Below the pieces are notes generated by a model, which made no database searches, had not been told where the DNA came from, and worked only from the letters and a program-made list of their open reading frames with translations. This document shows, piece by piece, positions 30,463 to 38,821 of a stretch of 40,000 nucleotides of DNA. Numbering within the stretch: the stretch's first letter is position 1; each line of letters starts with the position of its first letter. The stretch is from Prorocentrum cordatum (taxonomy: Eukaryota > Sar > Dinophyceae > Prorocentrales > Prorocentraceae), in NCBI GenBank assembly GCA_963575745.1, contig CAUYUJ010021071.1, forward strand, positions 237,665-277,664, written 5' to 3'. Made by a program: the position numbers and the translations under genes.

Positions 30463-30633
30463 GAGAGGAACATCGCGTTCGCTTCTCTTTCAGTGGCTCT
30501 CTTCACGACACCTGCGAGCCGAAATCCTGCGAACGGCGTGCATGCTGGCCCGGGACAGACACATAGAATGAACAGGAAAGGGATGGTGGACGGCGGCAAG
30601 AGCGAGAGACGAGAGAGGGAGAGCGAGCAGGAG
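30463..30633 (-). repeat. Right 171-bp direct repeat (5' pseudo-LTR)
   Basis: Identical over all 171 bases to 24634-24804 and in the same orientation. The right edge passes directly into GGAGA repeats. Confidence 0.95.
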
Positions 30634-30760
30634 AGGAGAGGAGAGGAGAGGAGAGGAGAGGAGAGGAGAGGGACAGAGAAAACAGAAGAGGAGCGGAGAA
30701 AAAAACGAGAGGAGAGGAGGAGAGGAGAGGAAAGGAGGAAAAAAGGGGGGACGAGGAAAC
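30631..30760 (+). repeat. (GGAGA)n microsatellite, block 3
   Basis: GGAGA pentamers, then degraded purine-rich sequence. It separates the Penelope-like element from the 3' end of the SL-tagged cDNA copy. Confidence 0.85.
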
Positions 30761-30764
30761 CACA

Positions 30765-31971
30765 GGTTGTTGCATTCAACCACTCCACACACAAGCGGGT
30801 TCCTTAGCTCATCCAGCAGCGCGGGCAAAAGGAACCCCGGGGCAAAGATGACGACGGCCGCCGCGACGAAGCCCCGTCCGGGTAGCAGGCGAAGCCGATG
30901 TGATTACCTCGCCTTGAGGCTTCTCTTCAAGCGAACGCCCCGCCAGGTGCCCTTGAAGCCACAGCTCTGCCCGCTGGAGCCGAATTCGTTTGCATCCTCG
31001 CGGAAAACGCCCTGGGCGAAAACGAGCCGAGTGACAGCAGCGCTGGGACCATCCCCAAAGCAAGGACTATCGTCAATACGGGAACCATCGGCAGCAGCCA
31101 CCTGCTCGTCCAGGGGCACATCAGCCTGATCCTTCAAGACCAGGGCGTCCGACGCCGCGTTGTTGTCGTGCTCGGTGAACTGGAAATGATCCTTGCGCAC
31201 ACTGAATGGGAAGACGGACGAGTTCGGCTCCATCGGCTCCATGAGCTGCGCATCGCCCTCGCGCTGCATCGCTGCACCACCGCCCTCAGAGCCGTCCGCG
31301 ACAAAAGGTGGATCCTGCGCGAGGGTAACTTGACGTCCGGCGCCAGAACATCCAGGAGGTCGTCCACGTTGCATGTACCGCCACAAACTTGGCGTGCGCC
31401 AGCCCTGGAAAGAATGGCCGAGACTCAGAGCGCAACGTTGTGGGTTGAGAGGCCGACGGCACCACCTGCTTCTCGACCTCGGCGTCGCGCTGCAACTCGC
31501 CGAGCTCCGCATGGCACAGCACCTCGGAGGCATGTCTCGCCGAGTGGACGCCTGCGCCTACGCGTGGCCCGCCCGGGCTGCGATCCATGCCTCGCGCGGG
31601 GCACCAGCACCGTGGTATACCGCTGCAGGCCATGCAACATTCCGTCTTAAACGACGGACACCAGAAAGAAAATCTCCAGCCACAATGGAGCGGCGGGCAG
31701 GTCGTGCGCCGGGCGACCTCGTCAGCGGGGCCATGCTGACGAGATCGCAGCCTATCCACTTCCTTGCGGAGCACGTCGATCTGGCCATTGAGATTCTTCA
31801 CCAGGTTGTCTGCGGCGGCCCGCACTGCCGCTGCGCCTCGAAGAGGCGGATCCCGTAGCGTCATGCCCAAGCTGATCACATCCAACGACACCGGACTGGA
31901 CGCATGCCATGCCAACTCGAGCCAAGGGGAGTCGCCCGCTGATGGGAGGCTTGAACCAAAATGGCTACGGT
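30765..31971 (-). pseudogene. SL-tagged retroposed cDNA (~1.2 kb), unknown gene
   Basis: The minus strand begins with a near-exact DinoSL (31971-31950), so this is a processed mRNA copy. The first good ATG lies ~110 bp into it (MTLRDPPLRGAAAVRAAADN then LVKNLNGQIDVLRKEVDRL, a short coiled coil). The frame stays open to 31286. A second frame, 30904-31533, continues with QLMEPMEPNSSVFPFSVRKD and ADVPLDEQVAAADGSRIDDS, and text like RRPSSSLPRGSFCPRCW follows near 30840-30800. Two or more frameshifts are therefore needed to read it through. No family is recognised. No poly(A) is visible at the 3' end, which merges into block 3 of the GGAGA microsatellite. Confidence 0.5.
31950..31971 (-). other. 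DinoSL relic (1 mismatch)
   Basis: On the minus strand: ACCGTAGCCATTTTGG then TTCAAG, 21 of 22 matches to the dinoflagellate spliced leader (GGCTC replaced by GGTTC). It fixes the 5' end of the retroposed cDNA. A second leader-like word CTTGGCTCGAG occurs at 31926-31916. Confidence 0.92.
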
Positions 31972-31973
31972 CT

Positions 31974-32010
31974 GAGGAGCAGGGGAGAGGAGAGGAGGAG
32001 AGAGGAGGTG
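31974..32010 (+). repeat. Short GGAGA/GGAGG tract, block 4
   Basis: GAGGAGCAGGGGAGAGGAGA followed by GGAGGAGAGAGGAGG directly abuts the SL relic on its outer side. Confidence 0.7.
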
Positions 32011-33060
32011 CGGTTTCTCTGGGTTCTTCCGCGCCAGAATGGTGGGCAACACAGCGGGCGCCGCGCACCCTTGCCCGAGCCCACCAAGCCCCTCAGCGAT
32101 TCGCCTTCGCCACTCGCTCGATCTCGTCCTCGGGAGTGCAGCGACTATCCAGAGGAGGAATATATCCCTTACTGAGAAGACGAAGAAGAAGAAGAAGAAG
32201 AGAATGGAAACTGGATCTGCTCCCTCCTCCTCCTCCTCCTCCGCCTCCTCCTGGTCCTTTTCCTCCTGCTGTTCCTCCTAGTTATCCTCCTCATCCTCCT
32301 CCCATCCTTCAATATCCTCCTTCAAACAGCTCTTATAGGTATCGTTTCTGGACCGCACCCGTAGCGAAGTCAAAAGCACTGGGCTGCTGGGAATACGCGA
32401 AGCGTCAATGATTGGAATGGGAAGGGTCAAGTCGCAAGGCTAATCTGCTGAAGGCAAGAAGGAGGATAGAAGGATCGAGGATCGAGGTCTTTGGGCGTGC
32501 TTAGCACTGTCTGCCTAGTGGGCACAATCGTTGCTAGAGACCCCGACCCTGGGCGTCGCGAAGAATCGTGGCGGCCTGTTCCCTCTGTCTTCGGCCTCCG
32601 AGGCCCACTGGGGGCCACGGGGCAATTCAAAACTGCCCGTGGACAAGAAAAAGTGTCCCCCAGACGAGGCCGAGGGGTCTGGAAGCCCGTGCCACACAGG
32701 AAGAAGCCATGACGTCGAAAGGATGCCTGGATACCCGCCGACCCCGATCCTGGCCAGGCCAACCCGTGCGCCCAGAGGATCGCCCCTGACCGATCAGAAT
32801 CAAGCAGGGAATCGGCTGTAGGATCGATTCATCCAAAAAACTTCTTCTCCGAATATACTAAATCTACGTAGAGTGTTCGTACACCTACAAACATTATACG
32901 TTGGGTATTTGACGACAAGAACAAAGTAGGGGTACATCAATACTGCAGTCGATCTCCTTCCTACTCGACCACTAAGGCCCGTGAGCCGATCCCTGGCCCA
33001 GGATCGGACAGGCTGGGGTCGGTGCAGATGGATATGCGGCAAGCTCCTGCCTTGACGGTG
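32011..33060. other. No recognised gene; small microsatellites and a hairpin
   Basis: Contains a GAAGAAGAAG run (32178-32200), a CCTCCT tract (32220-32330) and an imperfect inverted repeat around 32616-32643 (CCACGGGGCA / TGCCCGTGG). 32840-32950 is AT-richer. Open frames on both strands are under 140 codons and unrecognised. Confidence 0.35.
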
Positions 33061-33324
33061 TGAGCCCTGGCCTCTGCCACCGCGCGAAACGTCCGACCCC
33101 GGACGACCTCCGCTCCTCGAGGCCCCCAAAGGCTGGCTTATCAACCCCACCCCTTCATGCGAACCTCGCGCTGGGAGCCCGTCCCCCTCTCCCCTCCCTG
33201 ATCGAGGCGGCCGCAATGGTCGACGATTGTCTGTCCCATTCCCCCTCTACCTCCCCCCCACCCTTTCTCCTCCGTCCATCCTCCTCCTCCTCCTCCTCCT
33301 CCTCCTCCTCCCAAGGCAGTGGCA

Positions 33325-33885
33325 GCGCGAATGAGTTACGTATCATCAGCTACAACGCTGCTGGGGCCAGCTCGTGCGAGAAGCCAGGCGGTGCCAGCGT
33401 GGACTGTCGATGCGAGAAAGCAGGCAGTGGCAGCCGTCGCTGCCAGTGCGGAAAGGCAGGCACTGGCCGCAGGAACGAGCTACACACATCATTTGCTATA
33501 ATGCGAGAAGCGAGGCACGGGCCGACATCATCAACTACAGCGCTGGGAACCGACCGTGCTAGAAAAGCGAGCCCGCGCGGGCCAACGTCACCAGGTACAG
33601 GGCCGGGACCAGTGCGCGTGGGTACGGCGAGAAAGCGCGAGCCAACGTCATCAGCGACGGTGCTGAGGCCAGTGCGTGCGGAAGCCGCCAAATCGAGGAG
33701 CACTTCGTGAGCGACAGCAGATTGGCAGCAGGCTGCGAGAAGGCGTGCAGTGGAAGCAGGGGCTAAGCAACGTCAGCTACAATCTTCGACTCGCTCGTGC
33801 GCGAAATGGACGAGGGTGCAAAGGCTTGCAAGACAGGCCACAAGAATAGCAGAGGGCCACGCCGTCAGCTATCATGCGAGAGAGC
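33325..33885. repeat. ~60-bp degenerate tandem array
   Basis: Words of the type AACGTCATCAGCTACAACGCTG and CCAGTGCGTGCGAGAAAGC recur at about 33335, 33520, 33578, 33640 and 33765. Neighbours are ~60 bp apart and heavily diverged. The 216-codon plus frame across it is a repeat product. A CCTCCTCC run (33280-33310) lies just before. Confidence 0.5.
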
Positions 33886-34036
33886 TCAGGTAGGCACCCA
33901 CCTCAAGCAGAGGTCTCATCGAGGCCACACTTGTCGCCCTGGATAGGCCTAAAGGCAGGTGTCGCCTTACATCGCCACTGGTATTCGAGCTTCGAATCTC
34001 TGGAGGTCTGTCCTGCAGAATCCTGTCGAATCCTCC

Positions 34037-34124
34037 TCCTCCCTCTCCTCCTCCTCCTCCTCCTCCTCCTCCTCCTCCTCCTCCTCCTCCTCCTCCTCCT
34101 CCTCCTCCTCCTCCTCCTCCTCCT
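34037..34124. repeat. (CCT)n microsatellite
   Basis: Roughly 29 CCT units in a row, then a mixed CTT/TTATTA stretch leading up to the plus-strand LINE ORF. Confidence 0.95.
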
Positions 34125-34262
34125 AAGTGGACTCATCCCCATGCTCCTAGTCCTCCTCCTCCTCCTCCTCCCCAGCTCTTCCTCCGTCTTCTTCTTATTA
34201 TTGTTCCTAGTACCCTTCTTATCTTTCTTATTACAAATCTTTTTATTCTTCGTATTATCACA

Positions 34263-34832
34263 ATGTTTGTTCTTTCTCCGACCTTCCAGAAGAGACAGAA
34301 CGAGCGCTTCGACAGGCTCTCGGGGAAGATGGGCAAGATGAACAATATGATCAAGGAGGTGCGGGAGGAGGCCGAAAGGGCTCTCGAGGTCGATGAAGTT
34401 CGTGACAAGATGGACGAGCTTGAAGTGGACGTGGACGGCCTCCGCCACGACATGGAGGACGTGTACATGACGAAGGCGGAGTTCTGGAAGGAGGTGGAGG
34501 AGTTTAAGGAGAACATGTCAGCTAATTCCTACGGTCAGGGAGGACCACAAGGAGCACATACTGAGGAGGGGGAGGAGGAGCGCTTCTGGCGCACTATGGT
34601 CCGTGGGTTCGAGGTGGATACCGAGAGGAAGGAGGTCGTCCATGACATCACCACGAGCATCGTTAATGAGACGCTGGGGGTGGAAGAGGTCTACGCGTAC
34701 GCCTTTGGGAGTGTTGGGTTTGATCGCTTCGGCAGCCCAAGGGATGTCAAAGCATACCTCTCCAATCTTTATCGGAAAGCCGAAGCCGAAATACAAGAAA
34801 CGTTGGGCAGCGGCCACAAAAAGTCCGGATGA
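34263..34832 (+). CDS. LINE ORF1-like coiled-coil protein
   Basis: The frame runs 189 codons from an ATG. Residues 8-85 form a long coiled coil rich in E, K, M, R and D (KRQNERFDRLSGKMGKMNNM; VREEAERALEVDEVRDKMDE; FWKEVEEFKENM). This is followed by EEERFWRTMVRGFEVDTERK and EVVHDITTSIVNETLGVEEV, a small mixed alpha/beta segment, then GVEEVYAYAFGSVGFDRF. A coiled coil followed by an RRM-like or other nucleic-acid-binding segment is the plan of many LINE ORF1 proteins, which trimerise and coat the element RNA. The second part has no certain assignment. A frameshift near 34832 probably truncates it, since another frame continues with conserved-looking text (VRVNYPLGIVMVKRWRARK). It lies ~390 bp before the endonuclease frame on the same strand. 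Confidence 0.6.
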   Translation: MFVLSPTFQKRQNERFDRLSGKMGKMNNMIKEVREEAERALEVDEVRDKMDELEVDVDGLRHDMEDVYMTKAEFWKEVEEFKENMSANSYGQGGPQGAHTEEGEEERFWRTMVRGFEVDTERKEVVHDITTSIVNETLGVEEVYAYAFGSVGFDRFGSPRDVKAYLSNLYRKAEAEIQETLGSGHKKSG

Positions 34833-35225
34833 ACTTTTCAAACCCTTGGGAAGTACAAGCGAGCTATCATAGAGTTGGGATTGGCACAGCTGGGAGACGT
34901 GCGAGTGAACTACCCGCTCGGAATAGTGATGGTCAAACGCTGGCGGGCCAGGAAATGATCGCAAGAAAACGGTGGCACTGTCAAGTTGGACGGCGCTGAG
35001 TTCCAGAAGCTCAATATCGACATCGACATTTCGAAAGTGGAAAGTGCCGTCAACGACCTGATCGGCGAGTAGGGCGTAAGGCAGCCAGAAATTGAGAATG
35101 GTACCAGTAGAAGGATTAAACCTCACACAAGATTCACATTCCCATTGAATGTAGTTTTTTAAAACAGTACTCCAGATTCTACCCACCTCCCTGGGAGAGG
35201 AGACGCTGGCGGTGAAGATATTTCA

Positions 35226-35714
35226 ATGTCTGCGGCCGTCTCGATGTGTAAAAACGCTCAAGCGATTACATCAAATTCGGACGCGGTGTTGCTAAATGAA
35301 ACGTGGCGGGATGCCAACGAGCACCAATTCGGGCTTGACAGCGGACACGTCTTCTGCGGAGCCAGAAGCGACTCTGGGAGAAACGGTGTTGCGATCCTGC
35401 TCCACAAGCGGTGGTCGTCTTCGATTAGATCATGTTCTGCTATAACAAGAAGGGTACGTTGGCTTGATGTGGCATTGGGGGCCACGCGTGTGCGCACTGT
35501 TTCTGTATATCTTCCACACTGTTTTCTGCCAGATGCAGAAGTTGAGGCAGTCTATCGCGTCCTGTCGTCTTGCAAGCTGGAAGCGGAAAGGAACAAGCTT
35601 GTCCTAATCGTTGGCGGGGACTGGAACGCGGTCGTCGGAGCCAGGGGCAGCCACTTGGCCGACCGAAATCTGGGGGAGTATGGGTTTAGAAGACAAAATC
35701 CGAGAGGAGAATAG
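35226..35714 (+). pseudogene. LINE endonuclease (EEP) domain, N-terminal two thirds
   Basis: DAVLLNETWRD carries the catalytic Glu of the exonuclease-endonuclease-phosphatase fold. GRNGVAILLHKRW and VRTVSVYLPH are core strands. LIVGGDWNAVVGARGS has the catalytic Asp and Asn of the GD(F/W)N box. The enzyme nicks the chromosomal target. The frame starts within the first strand (the usual N-terminal sYN motif is lost) and ends at a stop at 35712-35714. The remaining domain is in the next frame. Confidence 0.75.
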
Positions 35715-36239
35715 ATGTCTTCATGGGCTCGTTGTGACAAGCAGTCAGTTGAAAACACATTGCTCAGTAAACCTTTTGAGAAACAGTGGACACACCCACA
35801 ATTGGAATGCCGCCGTCAAATCGATTACTTTTGCATGACATCGGAAGCCCTCGGCATGGCCATAGCCATCGAGGCATCGAACAGCGTCTGTGCCGGAATC
35901 GGCCACAAGTGCATGTCTGTCGAGATCTGGATCCGTCTTGCGAGCGCTGCCAGAGAACGACCACCGGAGAGGGGGAGATGGCCGCCTCCTTCGCGGAAGA
36001 TGCTTTCAGAGAAGGTTGACGAGGCTCTCCGGGGTCGCGTCCAGAATCGGCCTGCCAGTGCTCGTGACATTCATGACGTTATCGAACATGCCCTGGTCCA
36101 GCCTTTGCTGTGCCACTCTGACTGCTCACGCCGCCGAGACCGAGGTAAGACAAGCGGCGCGACGTGGGCATGCTGGGGACAACCACAGGCCGCCCAAAGC
36201 CATCAGCAAGGAGCTGCAAAGAAAAATTCGAAAACATGA
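35715..36239 (+). pseudogene. LINE endonuclease C-terminal segment, frame-shifted
   Basis: RRQIDYFCMTSEALGMAIAI followed by IGHKCMSVEIWIRL supplies the last conserved elements of the EEP domain (IDY strand and the (S/G)H catalytic His). From ~35950 the frame becomes Arg/Pro-rich connector sequence without a domain. It directly follows the endonuclease frame. Confidence 0.65.
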
Positions 36240-36591
36240 GCGCGCACGCCAGCAAAAATATATCTCCAATATTATGAAGCAGTTCAAGGGCGTGCGTAGT
36301 ATTCCTGCTATCCACAGTCACAGCAAGAAGGCGCGCCTGACGAACGTCCTCGATTCCGAAGGGCGGACCCGCACAGACCGCCAACAAAATCTTGATGTCT
36401 TCCCGACTTTTAATGAGACCTTGTACGCTGAACGACAGTGTCCCGCACGGGAGGCACAAGGTGCAACCGACGGAATTGGATGTTTCGAAGTTCCCCTTGT
36501 CACAATCGTCGAGGTCCAGGCGCAAGTGAAGCGCATGGACAAACGGACGGACACCACGTCGAGCAAGGCTCGGCCACGGAAGGCTGGGTAG
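36130..36591 (+). pseudogene. LINE endonuclease-RT connector and truncated RT start
   Basis: The third frame reads ISKELQRKIRKHERARQQKY, a basic helix common between EN and RT in these elements. It then has GCFEVPLVTIVEVQAQVKRM followed by DKRTDTTSS. The latter matches the start of LINE RT (f..eEv..a...m..gK..D..G). It ends in a stop at 36591, right at the border with the opposing LINE, so all catalytic RT motifs are missing. Confidence 0.5.
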
Positions 36592-36593
36592 TC

Positions 36594-36607
36594 AGCGCCG
36601 CGGCGCT
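36594..36607. repeat. 14-bp perfect palindrome at the LINE-LINE border
   Basis: AGCGCCGCGGCGCT is its own reverse complement. It lies between the end of the plus-strand LINE and the stop codon region of the minus-strand LINE. Confidence 0.85.
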
Positions 36608-37422
36608 CACTCGTCTTTTAAGCAGAATGCAGCTTCCAATTCATGCCATGCTGCAGGGTCAGAAACAATATCTCTCCAACTGTTGCGTAAAAAGTACATG
36701 CCTTTGCTGTTCAGGGAGACGACGATATCACCGATCCATCGTTTGACGGGTCGGTGTGCCCGCCTGCCACGCGAAGTTGCGTCCAATTCGGCGCCCCACC
36801 CACCTGTCGATCTTACACGTCCACCTGATACTGTCTGCAGCGGCCAGTCGCTGCGCCCACCTCCAAACCCGCGTCCTCCATGCAACCATCCAGCTGCCAA
36901 TGCGGCTATTTCCCATCTGACGTTCGACAACATGTGTTGTTCCCCGCACCCATAAACCCATGACTCCAACTCACAGTCGCCATTGCTGGTGTCATCTGGG
37001 CCTGGATCCACATCAGAACGACCACTTTCAGCTTCTATGTATCTACGCTCTTCTACCCGTCTCCCTGCACCCAGAATCATTCGCAACATTGTTCGCTGCG
37101 TCCTTTGCAGTTTCCGCTGATCTGGGCGCGACAAAGTCCAAGATGCAGAAGCAGGCATTACTGTTGATGTAACAATGCTGTCAAGAAGTCGCAACCTCGA
37201 TGCCAATGAATTCTGTTTACAAGTGAGCTCGGATCTGTTAGCCATGAAAGCTGCCCACGCCTGGCGAATGCGGAAATCAAGCTCTTCCCCGAAATTGCTC
37301 GTAGATCCCAGCTGCCGCCCCAGATATTTGACCGTGCCCCCTGGCTTCAAAATCTCAATGATCATGTCCTCGATCACGACATGCTTCGCCTTCTCTTTCG
37401 CATTCTTGGCTGTGCGTGGCAA
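36607..37422 (-). pseudogene. LINE RT C-terminal region (thumb and tail)
   Basis: A 271-codon frame. VKYLGRQLGSTSNFGEELDF followed by RIRQAWAAFMANRSEL and LRLLDSIVTSTVMPASASWT is the classic post-palm LINE pattern (YLG....., R...AW..F, R...L...V.P...Y.....W). It continues with LQRTQRTMLRMILGAGR and a Trp-rich tail with RPVKRWIGDIV. This part binds primer-template and RNA 3' end in LINEs. The first codon is not a real start: the frame continues from RT through a shift at ~37420. Confidence 0.8.
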
Positions 37423-37479
37423 AACTTTCGTCTTTTGCGGATATCACAATAAACCAACGGCACCTGCGGTGATGGACAT

Positions 37480-38035
37480 ATTTCTGATCATAGCTTTGAC
37501 CTGCGGCAAAGTCCTCGCGGCAACGCGTCGTCGGCGAAACGCAAGTTTGTGAGCCTTGATGCATCAGTCGCTACCAGCTGAAATCCAGATCTCGCTGTGC
37601 GTCACTTTGCCTCGACCTGCCGCGCGATGTCTTCAAGGGGGCCATTGCAAATGAGCGAGCTCAGCGGACCCCCTTGCTTCGCGCCCCGCTCGACGCTGAA
37701 GCTCCGGCTGAAAGTGGCCGTTTTGATTTTCACCGTCTGACGCGCATGCAGCTTTTTCAATATACTGACGCAAGCGACTGGCGCGCTCTGCTCATGCATT
37801 GCGTTCCAAATCGCCTGATGTTCCAACGAATCAAAGGCCTTCTGTTAAACAAAAGCTGCAAACCAAAGCGGCACTTTAAATTCGCCGGCCATCTCTTGCA
37901 ACGTCGCCATGGTACATAGATTATCGCCCGTTGAATAGCCAAGTCTGAACCCCGCTTGGCCCGGGCTCTGGCCTGTCTCCACCATAGGCAACAATCGGTT
38001 ATATAATGAACGTGAAACACTTTATACAGCATCGG
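37480..38035 (-). pseudogene. LINE RT palm (motifs A-C), interrupted
   Basis: From ~38000 the minus strand reads QAGFRLGYSTGDNLCTMATL, then WFAAFV, a TAA stop, and QKAFDSLEHQAIWNAM. The stop and a short deletion hit motif A where the first catalytic Asp is expected. Next, within 37602-37826, comes SFSVERGAKQGGPLSSLICN (motif B, RG.KQGDPLS with G replacing D). LRFADDALPRG follows at ~37540-37508 (motif C, FADD, intact) in a shifted frame. The enzyme is clearly an inactivated LINE RT. Confidence 0.75.
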
Positions 38036-38077
38036 AACGACAGAGATGGGCCGATAATTGTTCGGAAGACGTCCATC

Positions 38078-38446
38078 TCAAGATTTATGAAGCACCTTGA
38101 TGGCAGAGTGCCTCCATGATTCTGGCGGCAGGGCGCCCGGGCTGATCACCTCGCTGCACGAGTCCGTCAACGCGCCCAGCACCTCGTCGCCAGCGTCGAG
38201 AAACATCTCGGCCACTACACCAGCGCAGTCAGCACGCAAGTTGCGCTCGAGCTGCTCGATCGCCTCCAATACTTCCTCTCGGGTGAAAGCGCCCACCCTG
38301 CAATGCGGACGCCGCGCAGCAAGCGGAGTAATGAGCTCAGCATGACGGCGTGCACTGTATAACTCTTCGTAGAATGCAGCAACAACGCCAGCCACGCCCC
38401 CCCCCCCCCCCCCTTCGCCACCTGCTCGTTCTTCTACAACCTCCAC
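38078..38446 (-). pseudogene. LINE RT N-terminal fingers
   Basis: A frame of 123 codons: VVAAFYEELYSARRHAEL, then FTREEVLEAIEQLERNLRAD followed by CAGVVAEMFLDAG, then PGALPPESWRHSAIKVLHKS. These are the RT-0/RT-1 blocks of LINEs (F(Y)..LY; f..eEv..AI..L...k..D..G...EM; P..W......lhK). It ends in a TGA a few residues before the expected motif 2. A poly-C run of about 14 (38399-38413) near its start encodes a Gly tract and is a likely site of slippage. Confidence 0.75.
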
Positions 38447-38821
38447 GGCAGCAGCGCGCTTCGCAACTGGGCCCTGGCACGCGGAATCCTTTCCAAGCCA
38501 GAAAACTCACTGAGAGCTCGCTCGATTCGGAGGGTCGCCTCTTTTTTGCGGACCTGTTTGATTCTATCATGGGTTGCTTTACTCAACGCTGCTCGCACGA
38601 GCGCGTCCCCCGCTTTCCAAGGAACGTCTCTGCTGGACCGAGTCAGCAATGAGACTGCGCAGTTGCATGAATCGAAGCGCATCTGCGCCGCCGGCGCGCA
38701 TCGCGTTCTCTGCGGCGGCGTCGAAGAACCTCGCTCAAGCTTCCCCGAGCGAGTCGACGCGTCTGCGCCCAAGTGCATCTCCCCAATCTTCTTTTAAGAG
38801 TAGAAGAATAGCCATCACGGT

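Larger units (their letters stand above)
24634..30633 (-). mobile_element. Penelope-like element with N-terminal GIY-YIG endonuclease, pseudo-LTRs and a CCCH ORF
   Basis: A ~6.0-kb unit bounded by perfect 171-bp direct repeats and flanked outside by GGAGA microsatellite on both sides. Minus-strand order: right repeat, degraded 5' region, GIY-YIG endonuclease, CxC linker, reverse transcriptase, CCCH zinc-finger ORF, left repeat. Known Penelope-like elements of the Naiad/Chlamys group have this permuted order (endonuclease before RT, joined by a CxC linker), pseudo-LTRs, and a preference for microsatellite targets. All of these are seen here. The coding parts are split by at least two frameshifts, so this copy may be dead, or the breaks may be assembly errors or an unusual expression strategy. 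The identical repeats imply that the insertion is recent. Confidence 0.8.
34263..36593 (+). mobile_element. LINE, plus strand, 3'-truncated in the RT domain
   Basis: A non-LTR element with a coiled-coil ORF1, an endonuclease and the first residues of RT. It stops where the minus-strand LINE's 3' end begins. ORF1 is intact up to 34832. Beyond that, frames shift repeatedly (34832, ~35714, ~36130). All of RT except its N-terminal edge is missing. Confidence 0.75.
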
